Source: an uncultured Clostridia bacterium
GTDB lineage: Bacteria; Bacillota; Clostridia; UBA1381
DNA length: 7,157 nucleotides
Reading direction: 5' to 3'
Assembly (NCBI GenBank): GCA_934463455.1
Contig: CAKSJU010000104.1
Coordinates: 1 to 7,157, forward strand
Below the pieces are notes generated by a model. It made no database searches. It was not told where the DNA came from and worked only from the letters and a program-made list of their open reading frames with translations. Shown here piece after piece: positions 1-6,658 of the stretch (positions are counted from its first letter, which is position 1; every line of letters starts with the position of its first letter). A program made the translations under genes and the position numbers.

Positions 1-30
1 AACAAACAACAATGCACCAATAAAATAATA

Positions 31-58
31 CAAAAATCACGCACCTTTCGGTGCGTGA
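31..58 (-). terminator. Intrinsic terminator of ssrA
   Basis: A perfect 8-bp stem (CACGCACC, positions 38-45, with GGTGCGTG, 50-57) is extended by a T-A pair at 37/58. On the minus strand it closes a GAAA tetraloop and is followed directly by a run of five T (complement of 32-36). It begins a few bases past the CCA end of the tmRNA, as expected for the ssrA transcript before 3' trimming. Confidence 0.93.
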
Positions 59-65
59 AAATCAA

Positions 66-414
66 TGGTGGAGATGATGGGAGTTGAACCCATGTCCGAA
101 AACAAATCCATTCCGGCATCTACAAGTTTAGGTTATGGTCGATATTCCCGATACAACTACTCCACAACCAAAGTTATTGCATCGGTAGTCTCTTTAGTCA
201 TGATATGCCTTGAGACAGCAGCATATTCACGTTCACCGCCGGTATTCGCCTTATTCCGCGCCGCGGTCCTCGCGGATAAGACGGCTGCACTAATTAGGCA
301 GCGTATGCTAATTTATTGTTAGCGTTTATTTTTAAATTTTGAGAAGTTTTAAGTGTTACTCGGCACTACTTGCAGCCAAAACTTCCTTATCCCCGTCGAA
401 TCCGTTGCATCCCC
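66..414 (-). ncRNA. ssrA: Transfer-messenger RNA (tmRNA, 10Sa RNA)
   Basis: One-piece tmRNA of 349 nt that rescues stalled ribosomes together with SmpB and tags the unfinished protein for proteolysis. The 5' end GGGGATG (414-408) pairs with CATCTCC (76-70) to form the acceptor stem. It contains the G3-U70 wobble that marks it for alanyl-tRNA synthetase, and a discriminator A and genome-encoded CCA follow (66-69). The T arm GGGTTCAACTCCC and the 5' GGATTCGACGGG segment are nearly identical to those of known tmRNAs. A G+C-rich stem (about 243-285) fits one of the pseudoknots after the tag region. The internal reading frame encodes the tag ANNKLAYAA. The gene is transcribed alone from its own promoter and ends at the terminator at 31-58. 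The roughly 30-nt 5' leader would be removed by RNase P (family knowledge). Confidence 0.97.
294..323 (-). other. tmRNA tag-peptide reading frame (ANNKLAYAA, stop TAA)
   Basis: Inside ssrA, the resume codon GCT (321-323) starts the frame GCT AAC AAT AAA TTA GCA TAC GCT GCC TAA. With the alanine carried by the tmRNA itself, the tag added to stalled proteins would be A-ANNKLAYAA. The segment before the resume codon is A-rich (AAATAAAC), as in other tmRNAs. The hydrophobic end LAYAA has Leu and Tyr in the reverse order of the common YALAA but keeps the terminal Ala-Ala that ClpXP needs. Confidence 0.85.
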
Positions 415-449
415 ATATTAAAATATTAAAGATAAAAAAGTCTAATTTA

Positions 450-478
450 ATTATACTATCGAAGCGTAAAAAAATCAA
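450..478 (-). promoter_or_regulatory. ssrA promoter (sigma-A type)
   Basis: On the minus strand the -35 box TTGATT (473-478) and a perfect -10 TATAAT (450-455) are separated by 17 bp. A/T tracts just upstream of the -35 (about 479-500) resemble an UP element, which suits a strongly expressed stable RNA. Transcription would start near 443, about 30 nt before the mature 5' end. Confidence 0.85.
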
Positions 479-527
479 TCATTTTTTTATAAATTTATAT
501 TACGTTCATAAATTCGAATATTTATCA

Positions 528-610
528 ATTGCCGCTGCCGCCCAAGTAAGAAAATATCAGTTTTAAAACCGTATTTTTACTTTATTGGGCGGCAGCTATT
601 TATCGGCAAT
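528..610. repeat. Large nested inverted repeat; possible metK terminator
   Basis: The outer arms ATTGCC (528-533) and GGCAAT (605-610) flank a perfect 11-bp G+C-rich stem, GCTGCCGCCCA (534-544) with TGGGCGGCAGC (586-596). Inside is an imperfect A/T stem (GTAAG... with ...TTTTTAC, about 546-580) capped by the perfect palindrome GTTTTAAAAC (560-569). It lies 8 bp past the metK stop and just upstream of the ssrA promoter, so it probably forms the 3' hairpin of the metK transcript. No T-tract follows it on the minus strand, so it is not a standard intrinsic terminator. A dispersed palindromic repeat is the alternative reading. Confidence 0.75.
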
Positions 611-618
611 CAAAATTA

Positions 619-1800
619 TCAAAGACCGAGCACTTTTTTCAGTTCTTCGGTTTTATTTGTTTTTTCCCATTCCAAATTTAAGTCTTCGCGTCCCATATGA
701 CCGTATGCGGCAAGTTGCTTATATATCGGTCGGCGCAGTTTAAGCGTTTCTATAATCGCACCGGGACGAAGGTCAAATACTTTATTTATTGCTTCGGCAA
801 GTTTATCGTCCGAAACAGTTCCCGTTCCGAAAGTATCAGCCATAACCGAAACCGGTCTGGACACTCCTATAGCGTATGCGAGCTGAATTTCGCACTTTTT
901 TGCAAGTCCCGCAGCAACTATATTTTTCGCTACCCAACGTGCAGCATACGCCGCCGAACGGTCCACTTTTGTGGGGTCTTTTCCTGAAAAAGCTCCGCCG
1001 CCGTGACGTGACCATCCGCCGTATGTGTCTACTATTATCTTTCTTCCTGTGAGTCCGCTGTCACCCTGCGGACCGCCGATTACAAATCTTCCGGTGGGAT
1101 TTATAAAATATTTGGTATCATCGTCTAAAAGCTTTTCGGGGACAATCGGCTTAACAACATATTTTATTAAATCTTCTTTTATTTGAGCTATTTCAACTTC
1201 CGGAGCGTGTTGAGTCGATATAACAATAGTATCTACTCGCACGGGTTTGCCGTCGTCATACTCTATTGTAACCTGCGTTTTTCCGTCAGGTCTAAGATAA
1301 GAAAGTGTGCCGTTTTTTCTCACTTCGGTCAATTTTTTTGCAAGTGCATGCGCAAGAGAGATTGGCATCGGCATAAGCTCAGGAGTGTCATCGCAGGCAT
1401 AGCCGAACATCATTCCCTGGTCTCCGGCACCGTTTTCGTTTTTGTCTTCTTCTCCTGCTTTTGCTTCAAGCCCCTCATCAACGCCCATAGCGATGTCTCC
1501 GGATTGCTCATCTATTGATGTGACAACTGCGCATGTATTTCCGTCAAATCCGTATTTGGCACGGTCATATCCGATTTCAAGAACCACATCACGGGCTACT
1601 TTAGGAAAGTCAACATAACAAGAAGTTGTAATTTCACCCATAATGGAAATTATTCCTGTGGTACAGGTCGTTTCGCATGCTACTCTTGCCATAGGGTCTT
1701 TTTTTAATATTTCGTCCAAAATAGCGTCTGAAATTCTGTCACAAATTTTATCGGGATGTCCCTCTGTAACAGATTCCGACGTAAATAGCTTTTTTATCAT
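619..1800 (-). CDS. metK: S-adenosylmethionine synthetase (methionine adenosyltransferase)
   Basis: Cytosolic enzyme that makes S-adenosylmethionine from ATP and L-methionine, releasing phosphate and pyrophosphate; SAM is the main methyl donor. The 393-aa length is normal and all three domains are present. Visible family motifs are GHPDK (residues 14-18, catalytic His15 and metal-binding Asp17), Glu43 at the potassium-site position, the hexapeptide GAGDQG (124-129), FVIGGPQGDSGLTGRKI (239-255), and the phosphate-binding GGGAFSGKD (267-275). The start ATG is preceded by AAAGGAC (1811-1817), with about 11 nt between GGA and ATG, slightly long but usable; no better start exists. It lies 69 bp after lexA with its own promoter over the lexA stop codon. 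The short leader leaves no room for a SAM riboswitch. Confidence 0.99.
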   Translation of the reverse strand: MIKKLFTSESVTEGHPDKICDRISDAILDEILKKDPMARVACETTCTTGIISIMGEITTSCYVDFPKVARDVVLEIGYDRAKYGFDGNTCAVVTSIDEQSGDIAMGVDEGLEAKAGEEDKNENGAGDQGMMFGYACDDTPELMPMPISLAHALAKKLTEVRKNGTLSYLRPDGKTQVTIEYDDGKPVRVDTIVISTQHAPEVEIAQIKEDLIKYVVKPIVPEKLLDDDTKYFINPTGRFVIGGPQGDSGLTGRKIIVDTYGGWSRHGGGAFSGKDPTKVDRSAAYAARWVAKNIVAAGLAKKCEIQLAYAIGVSRPVSVMADTFGTGTVSDDKLAEAINKVFDLRPGAIIETLKLRRPIYKQLAAYGHMGREDLNLEWEKTNKTEELKKVLGL

Positions 1801-1843
1801 TTGAATTACTGTCCTTTCAATATATCATGTATAGTATGTATTG

Positions 1844-1872
1844 ATTATATCACTAATTATACTTAAAGTCTA
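1844..1872 (-). promoter_or_regulatory. Probable metK promoter
   Basis: On the minus strand, -35 TAGACT (1867-1872, 4 of 6 matches to TTGACA) and -10 TATAAT (1844-1849, perfect) are separated by 17 bp. The -35 box includes the lexA stop codon. Predicted start near 1837 gives a leader of about 37 nt. A second TATAAT just upstream (near 1855-1860) has no good -35 partner. Confidence 0.65.
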
Positions 1873-2505
1873 TAGCTTTCTGAAAACTCCCACAACTTTT
1901 CCTAAAATTTCAACCTCGTTTACAATAATAGGATCCATAGTATCGTTTTCCGGCTGAAGTCTGTAATGTCCGTTTTCTTTATAATAGGTTTTAACCGTGG
2001 CATTTTCTCTGTCAATCAATGCTACAACAATTTCTCCGTTTCTGGCGGTGGGAGTTTTTTCCACAATAATAAAATCTCCGTCCAGAATAGCTGCATTTAT
2101 CATGGATTCTCCCTGAACTTTAAGCATAAAAATATCCTTGTTTCTTGCAAAACTCATGGGCAGCGGAAAAACCTCGGTTATGTCTTCGACTGCTGTTATT
2201 GGCTGCCCCGCCGTAACCTTTCCGTAGACCGGAACACTTAAGTATTCTTCTTCATCATGATATTCAATATTTACTTTTTCCGGCTTATTTTTATAGTTTA
2301 CAACTTTTATGGAACGGTTTTTTGCGGATTCCTTTACAAGATAACCGTGTTTTTCCAATTTTTTTAATCTTGCATGAATTGTTGCGGTGGATGAAAGTCC
2401 GACCGCTTCACATATTTCCCGTACAGTCGGAGGATAACCCATTTTATTTTGTTTTTCCAATATAAAATCAAGTATTTCATAATCTTTTGCCGATAATTCT
2501 GCCAT
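1870..2505 (-). CDS. lexA: LexA repressor, SOS-response regulator with self-cleaving S24 peptidase domain
   Basis: Dimeric transcriptional repressor of the DNA-damage (SOS) regulon that cleaves itself when RecA filaments form. The 211-aa protein has an N-terminal winged helix (about residues 1-70; GYPPTVREICEAVGL at 23-37, recognition helix about 40-51) and a C-terminal LexA/S24 peptidase fold (about 90-211). The cleavage site is Ala99-Gly100 (VTAGQP), the nucleophile Ser134 (QGESM) and the general base Lys172 (NATVKTYYKENGHYRLQPEN). All key residues are intact, so self-cleavage should work. The start has a good Shine-Dalgarno AAAGGA (2512-2517), 6 nt from the ATG. It follows the Cys/His protein gene by 169 bp and precedes metK. 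No CGAAC-N4-GTTCG box was found in its promoter region, and the recognition helix (TATIHARLKKLE) differs from the Bacillus form. Confidence 0.98.
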   Translation of the reverse strand: MAELSAKDYEILDFILEKQNKMGYPPTVREICEAVGLSSTATIHARLKKLEKHGYLVKESAKNRSIKVVNYKNKPEKVNIEYHDEEEYLSVPVYGKVTAGQPITAVEDITEVFPLPMSFARNKDIFMLKVQGESMINAAILDGDFIIVEKTPTARNGEIVVALIDRENATVKTYYKENGHYRLQPENDTMDPIIVNEVEILGKVVGVFRKL

Positions 2506-2508
2506 AAT

Positions 2509-2589
2509 TTATCCTTTCCGTCCGCACAATATAACCTTGCTCCTCTGCACAGGCCGCAATCTTTTACAAGCTCCTTTCCTTATGGGCAT
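2509..2589 (-). CDS. Possible 26-aa basic upstream ORF in the lexA leader
   Basis: An ATG-started reading frame (peptide begins MPIRKGACKR and ends LCGRKG) has 9 Arg/Lys in 26 residues. Its TAA stop lies in frame with lexA and is separated from the lexA ATG by a single codon (TAA ATT ATG). The ATG has no Shine-Dalgarno in front. However, a strong AGGAAAGGAG (2571-2580) lies inside and could serve the in-frame TTG at 2559 (16 residues). This could be a regulatory uORF, remains of a longer N-terminus, or chance in a purine-rich leader. I favour chance or weak regulation. Confidence 0.2.
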   Translation of the reverse strand: MPIRKGACKRLRPVQRSKVILCGRKG

Positions 2590-2649
2590 AATGGGAGCGT
2601 TGCTTTGATTTAAAATACGCAGACTAAGATTATTTTATAATTTAATTCT

Positions 2650-2678
2650 ATTATAACACACTTTTTCAAAAAAATCAA
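2650..2678 (-). promoter_or_regulatory. lexA promoter (sigma-A type)
   Basis: On the minus strand, -35 TTGATT (2673-2678) and -10 TATAAT (2650-2655) are 17 bp apart, the same box pair as the ssrA promoter. The -35 overlaps the stop codon of the preceding gene (2675-2677). The predicted start near 2643 gives a leader of about 138 nt, unusually long for lexA. No GAAC-N4-GTTC operator was seen around it. Confidence 0.8.
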
Positions 2679-3442
2679 ACATTTGTTTTATTTTTTTGAA
2701 ATTCTTTTAAAATGCTGCCGGAAAGCTTTTCTATCGTTCTTATCGGAGCGTCTTTTGCGGTACCCCATTCCATATCCTTATTTCTGTAATCGAACTTAAG
2801 GGTGAATTTGTGAATATCGTCCTGTATTCTTTTGAACTCGGTATTTTCGGTTTCGGCAAGAAAGGCGATAAATTCTCCGGCATCCGAGGCATTTAATTTG
2901 GATGAAGCCGTTTTGACAAGTGCAGCAAAATGCGGAAGACATGCACCCTTTGAATTTTCGAATTTTTTTCTGAAATCAGGCTCGCTTTTCCACATTTCGA
3001 CTATCAAATCAATATATCTGCTCATTGTATGATTTATTTTGTCGCAGATAATACAGGAGTTTGCTCCGGCTGCCGAAAAAGTGTCAAGCTTTGCGGCAAA
3101 ATCGGAAACGGAACTGTTTTTCCTGAAAAAGCCTCCTTTTGCACTTTTTAAATTTTCCGCATTGTCTGTAATTTGTGCCAGCTCACTGCGGAATTGTTCA
3201 AGATGAGTATCAAGAACAAGTGCAAGACTTAATTTATTGGGGCTTGAAAAAAGCATTGAAAAATGTTTATTGCAAAATCCTTTTTTGTTGGATTCTATTC
3301 GGTAATCAGGCTCCATCATAGCGGCACCGAGCGCATATTCGACCGCTTCTTTTTCCAGCCGCGAATAAAGAAAGCATAACGGACATTCACAATTTTCATC
3401 ATATGCTTCATTTATCGGGATTGTATAAATAGTTTCTTTCAT
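2675..3442 (-). CDS. DUF6062-like protein with duplicated CxxC/CxxH modules, function unknown
   Basis: A 255-aa soluble protein with no signal peptide or membrane segment. Its start (MKETIYTIPINEAYDENCEC) and the EPDYRIESNKKGFCNKH segment resemble the clostridial DUF6062 family; this is from memory, not a search. It contains two copies of one module. Copy 1 has C20-P-L-C23, EPDYR (44-48), then C57-N-K-H60-F. Copy 2 has C130-I-I-C133, EPDFR (154-158), then C168-L-P-H171-F. The spacing between CxxC and CxxH is nearly identical (33 and 34 residues), which suggests two zinc or other metal sites (inference). The gene starts 18 bp after the SNF2 gene with AAGGAG 8 nt before the ATG, so the two are probably cotranscribed. 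The lexA -35 box overlaps its stop codon. Its biochemical role is not known to me. Confidence 0.85.
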   Translation of the reverse strand: MKETIYTIPINEAYDENCECPLCFLYSRLEKEAVEYALGAAMMEPDYRIESNKKGFCNKHFSMLFSSPNKLSLALVLDTHLEQFRSELAQITDNAENLKSAKGGFFRKNSSVSDFAAKLDTFSAAGANSCIICDKINHTMSRYIDLIVEMWKSEPDFRKKFENSKGACLPHFAALVKTASSKLNASDAGEFIAFLAETENTEFKRIQDDIHKFTLKFDYRNKDMEWGTAKDAPIRTIEKLSGSILKEFQKNKTNV

Positions 3443-3460
3443 TGTTAGTACTCCTTATCA

Positions 3461-6400
3461 TCACATGCCGAACAGCGACAAAAGCTCATCCTTTGAAAGA
3501 GAAGACAAAAGACTTTTGTTTTCTCTTATTATATTGTCTGCCAATCCGCGTTTTTTTTCGGAAAGCTTAAGAATTTTTTCTTCTATGGAATTTTTTGTTA
3601 CAAGCTTAATAACTTGTACGGCGCGCGTTTGCCCTATTCTGTAAGCTCTGTCCGAGGCTTGGTCGGTAACTGCCGGATTCCACCACGGGTCGTAGTGAAT
3701 AACGGTGTCCGCGCCTATTAAGTTAAGCCCGGTTCCGCCTGCCTTAAGCGAAATTAAAAATACTTGCCGTTCGCCGCCGTTAAATCGATTTGCCATTTGT
3801 ATTCTTTCCGAGCTCGGCGTTGAGCCGTCAAGATAAAAACAGGAAATGCCCTTTTGCGAAAGACAATCGTTAATTATTCCCAACATAGAGGTAAATTGTG
3901 AGAAAATTAAAATCCTGTGTCCGGAAGATACTGCGGAAATCACAAGCTCTTTTAAAAGCGAGAGCTTGCCGCTTTCCTTTTTGTAATTCGGATTTATAAG
4001 GCGTGGGTGGCAGCATATTTGTCTCAGTCTTGTCAAAAGAGACAAAATTCGTACAGCATTTTCGCCGGATTTAAATATTCCGTCAATTTCTTTTCTTGCT
4101 TCATTCAAAAATGCTGCATATATATCGCGTTGTTCATCTTCAAAATCGGAATATACCGTGTTTTCAATTTTTTCGGGAAGCTCCGATAAAACATCTTTTT
4201 TCATTCTGCGCAGGATAAAAGGTCTTACTTTATTTCTCAAATCGTCAAGCGCGGGAGTTTCTTTTTCATATCGTGCGGCAAAATCCTTGTGTGTTGAAAG
4301 ATAACCGGGCATGACGAAGTCAAAAATTGACCAAAGCTCCGACAGAGAATTTTCTATAGGGGTGCCGGTTAATGCAAAATATCTTTCGGCATTTATTTTT
4401 TTTACCGCCTGCGCATTTTTTGTTTTTGCATTCTTTATATACTGCGCTTCATCTATAAAACAATAAGAAAATTTCAGATTTTCATATTCATCGGAATCTC
4501 TTTTTAAAAGTGCGTATGAGGTAATTATAAATGTACAGCTTTCTGTATTTTGCAGGGCATTTTCGCGTGCTTCCTTTGTACCGTCTATAATTTTTGCGTT
4601 AACTTCCGGTGCAAACCTGTTGATTTCACTCAGCCAGTTATAGGTGAGCGAACTCGGTACTACTATAAGAGCAGGCAGTGCCGGTTGCTCACTGACGATA
4701 AATGCTATAACCTGCAGCGTTTTTCCAAGTCCCATATCGTCGGCAAGTATACCGCCGAGTCCAAGCCTTGAAAGCTGACCAAACCAGTTAACGCCCTTTT
4801 TTTGATAGCCGCGCAGAGTATTTTTCAAGTAACTCGGAATTTTCATTTTTGTATTCATGGCTTTGGAAATCATATCCGAAAAACTTTTTTCCGATTTCAC
4901 ATATTCCTTAGACTGCGACGCAAGGTAAAGAGAATAGTATTTGGAAATTCTGTGTATACCTTTTATATGCCCCGGAGAAATGCGGCAAAGGTCGGCAGCG
5001 GGACCTAATTCTTCAGCACTGTTTTTTAAGTTGACAAAAGCTCCGTTTTTTAGCCGAAAATACTCACTGTTTGAATAAAAGGCATTGAGCAGCGCGGAGA
5101 GTTCTTCTTCCGAAAGGCTGCTTTCAACCGAATATTCCAAAAGATCATTATTTTCGTTATATCCTACGGAAGCGGATATTTTCGGCAAAGATGAACTTAT
5201 AAGCTTTGTAAATTCATCGCTTTCCATAAGCTCGGCATAATCGGACAGCTCTGGTATTATATTTGTAAGAAAATCAAATATTTTCTCTTCGTCATAGAGT
5301 ATAAAAATGCCGTTACATGCGTGAAATCTTTTAAAATATGAAAGTATCTGATTTTCGGATTCCGTGTCGCGGACAAGGATTCTGTCCGTTTCAGCAATAT
5401 CTTTGTGCAGCGTAACAGCTATATTCCCGTAAAAAGCTTTAATAACTGCCGAAATTCCCTCGTTAAATGTATCAAGATATATTTTGAATTTCGGTTTCTC
5501 GTTGATTATCAGTTCATCGGTGTTGTAACAAACAACGCCTTGCTTGGATTTTATATTGGGCAGCACCTTTGCAGCAAAATCAACGCTTGCCTCGCCCGAA
5601 AACTCCAGCTGAGTTCGGTGGCACATAATCATACTTCTGTAAAAAGGCATAAACCATTGCCGCCATTCCTCTGTTGTAAAAAATATTTTTCCTTCAAAAA
5701 AGAATATGCTTCCGTCCGGAATAAGGGCAATGCCGCTTTCGGTCAAGGAAACGGTTATACTTTTCTCCATTGCGGTTACATCAAGCAAAATATCGGGATT
5801 TTCGTGCATAATCGGCGGATTTGAATACGGCGTACCGTCAATTATATATTGGCAATCCGTTTCTGAAGCATATTTAAAAAGTTCAAACGCAGTTGCCTCG
5901 CCGAATGATATTTCACGCTGCTGCGGCAGGTAAAAAGTGCTGTCGGATATTTTATTTTCATACACTTGTTTAAATAACTTTATTATTGCTTCCGATGCGT
6001 AATCAAATCTGCATCTGCGCGGAGAAAATACAGCCGTTTTTGAAAGCTTATACTCTTTGTTTTTACACAAGGCGTCAATAAATTGCTCGGCGGGAGTCGG
6101 TATTGACAGTCCGTGAGGAGGACACACCGAGAAAAAAGCCGAGTAGCAGGTTTTTGTACCGACCGGAGTTATTCTGAAGGTTAAGTTTAAGTGATAAATT
6201 TCGGTCTCGAATGCGTTAAATTCATTGCATAACAGTGCGGCGAGACGGTCATTTTCATTTTCGCCGGCAGATGAGGCGAGTTCTGTTTGCCTTGTTTTTA
6301 ATGCGGCGATAATGTGCTTGCAGGTAAACCCCATAGTCTTATAGTACGGGCATGTGCATAACGAATCCGTGATTGTATTTCCGTCAAACTTTATATGAAC

Positions 6401-6550
6401 ACTGTAGCGGCTGCTACCGTCAACCGTGGCGGAAAGCTCTTCGGGGGTGCGTACTTTCAGATGTACTCTGCCCTCTTTGTAATACTCACAGCCTCTTTTA
6501 TAAATTGTCGGGGAGCATATTTTTTTAATTTCACTGTCTTTAATTTCCAT
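3461..6550 (-). CDS. SWIM zinc-finger, SNF2/Rad54-family ATP-dependent DNA translocase (helicase-like)
   Basis: A 1029-aa superfamily 2 ATPase of the SWI2/SNF2 class, expected to translocate on double-stranded DNA and remodel DNA-protein complexes without true unwinding. Near the N-terminus a SWIM zinc finger is visible (C65-T-C67...C77-K-H79). Residues about 100-560 form a long region typical of bacterial SNF2-associated domains. The motor follows: GYQKKGVNWF (581-590), Walker A DDMGLGKT (604-611), DEAQ box (700-703, the usual bacterial variant of DEAH), LTGTPIENSLSELW (727-740), ILIFSQF (880-886), SLKAGGTGLNLIGADTVI (934-951), and the arginine-finger motif DRAYRIGQ (967-974). All motor motifs are intact. 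An in-frame ATG lies 48 bp upstream (6598) without a Shine-Dalgarno, so the ATG at 6550 was chosen because GGGAGG precedes it. It is the first gene of an operon with the Cys/His protein; the exact substrate is unknown. Confidence 0.97.
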   Translation of the reverse strand: MEIKDSEIKKICSPTIYKRGCEYYKEGRVHLKVRTPEELSATVDGSSRYSVHIKFDGNTITDSLCTCPYYKTMGFTCKHIIAALKTRQTELASSAGENENDRLAALLCNEFNAFETEIYHLNLTFRITPVGTKTCYSAFFSVCPPHGLSIPTPAEQFIDALCKNKEYKLSKTAVFSPRRCRFDYASEAIIKLFKQVYENKISDSTFYLPQQREISFGEATAFELFKYASETDCQYIIDGTPYSNPPIMHENPDILLDVTAMEKSITVSLTESGIALIPDGSIFFFEGKIFFTTEEWRQWFMPFYRSMIMCHRTQLEFSGEASVDFAAKVLPNIKSKQGVVCYNTDELIINEKPKFKIYLDTFNEGISAVIKAFYGNIAVTLHKDIAETDRILVRDTESENQILSYFKRFHACNGIFILYDEEKIFDFLTNIIPELSDYAELMESDEFTKLISSSLPKISASVGYNENNDLLEYSVESSLSEEELSALLNAFYSNSEYFRLKNGAFVNLKNSAEELGPAADLCRISPGHIKGIHRISKYYSLYLASQSKEYVKSEKSFSDMISKAMNTKMKIPSYLKNTLRGYQKKGVNWFGQLSRLGLGGILADDMGLGKTLQVIAFIVSEQPALPALIVVPSSLTYNWLSEINRFAPEVNAKIIDGTKEARENALQNTESCTFIITSYALLKRDSDEYENLKFSYCFIDEAQYIKNAKTKNAQAVKKINAERYFALTGTPIENSLSELWSIFDFVMPGYLSTHKDFAARYEKETPALDDLRNKVRPFILRRMKKDVLSELPEKIENTVYSDFEDEQRDIYAAFLNEARKEIDGIFKSGENAVRILSLLTRLRQICCHPRLINPNYKKESGKLSLLKELVISAVSSGHRILIFSQFTSMLGIINDCLSQKGISCFYLDGSTPSSERIQMANRFNGGERQVFLISLKAGGTGLNLIGADTVIHYDPWWNPAVTDQASDRAYRIGQTRAVQVIKLVTKNSIEEKILKLSEKKRGLADNIIRENKSLLSSLSKDELLSLFGM

Positions 6551-6557
6551 TGTTCCG

Positions 6558-6563
6558 CCTCCC
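6558..6563 (-). promoter_or_regulatory. Ribosome binding site that fixes the SNF2 gene start
   Basis: GGGAGG lies 7 nt before the ATG at 6548-6550. The alternative upstream ATG at 6596-6598 has only A/T sequence in front and would begin with a low-complexity MIIYNLNIIKK stretch not expected in the family, so translation most likely starts at 6550. Confidence 0.88.
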
Positions 6564-6582
6564 GTTTTTTTAATTATATTCA

Positions 6583-6596
6583 GATTATATATAATC
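6583..6596. repeat. Perfect A/T palindrome in the SNF2 leader
   Basis: GATTATATATAATC is a perfect 14-bp palindrome about 33 bp upstream of the SNF2 start codon and downstream of its predicted transcription start. It could be an operator or a small leader hairpin. Its composition (G/C only at the ends) means chance is also plausible. Confidence 0.5.
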
Positions 6597-6598
6597 AA

Positions 6599-6643
6599 TT
6601 TGCCGTATTATGAAAAATTTATATTTTGCACTTTGACCGTATT
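6599..6643. repeat. Direct repeat pair in the SNF2 leader
   Basis: On the minus strand AATACGGTCAAA (6632-6643) and AATACGGCAAA (6599-6609) differ by one inserted base and start about 33 bp apart, close to three helical turns. Both lie between the predicted SNF2 transcription start and the start codon. They may be a paired protein-binding site; no known operator was recognised. Confidence 0.4.
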
Positions 6644-6658
6644 GCTGTTTATCCTTTT

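Noticed and set aside
65..566. Plus-strand open frames across the tmRNA gene and the region beside it
   Set aside because: They lie antisense to ssrA and its promoter, lack ribosome binding sites, and have low-complexity translations.
6596..6598. Upstream ATG as an alternative start of the SNF2 gene
   Set aside because: It has no Shine-Dalgarno, and the extra 16 residues are low complexity; GGGAGG points to the ATG at 6550.
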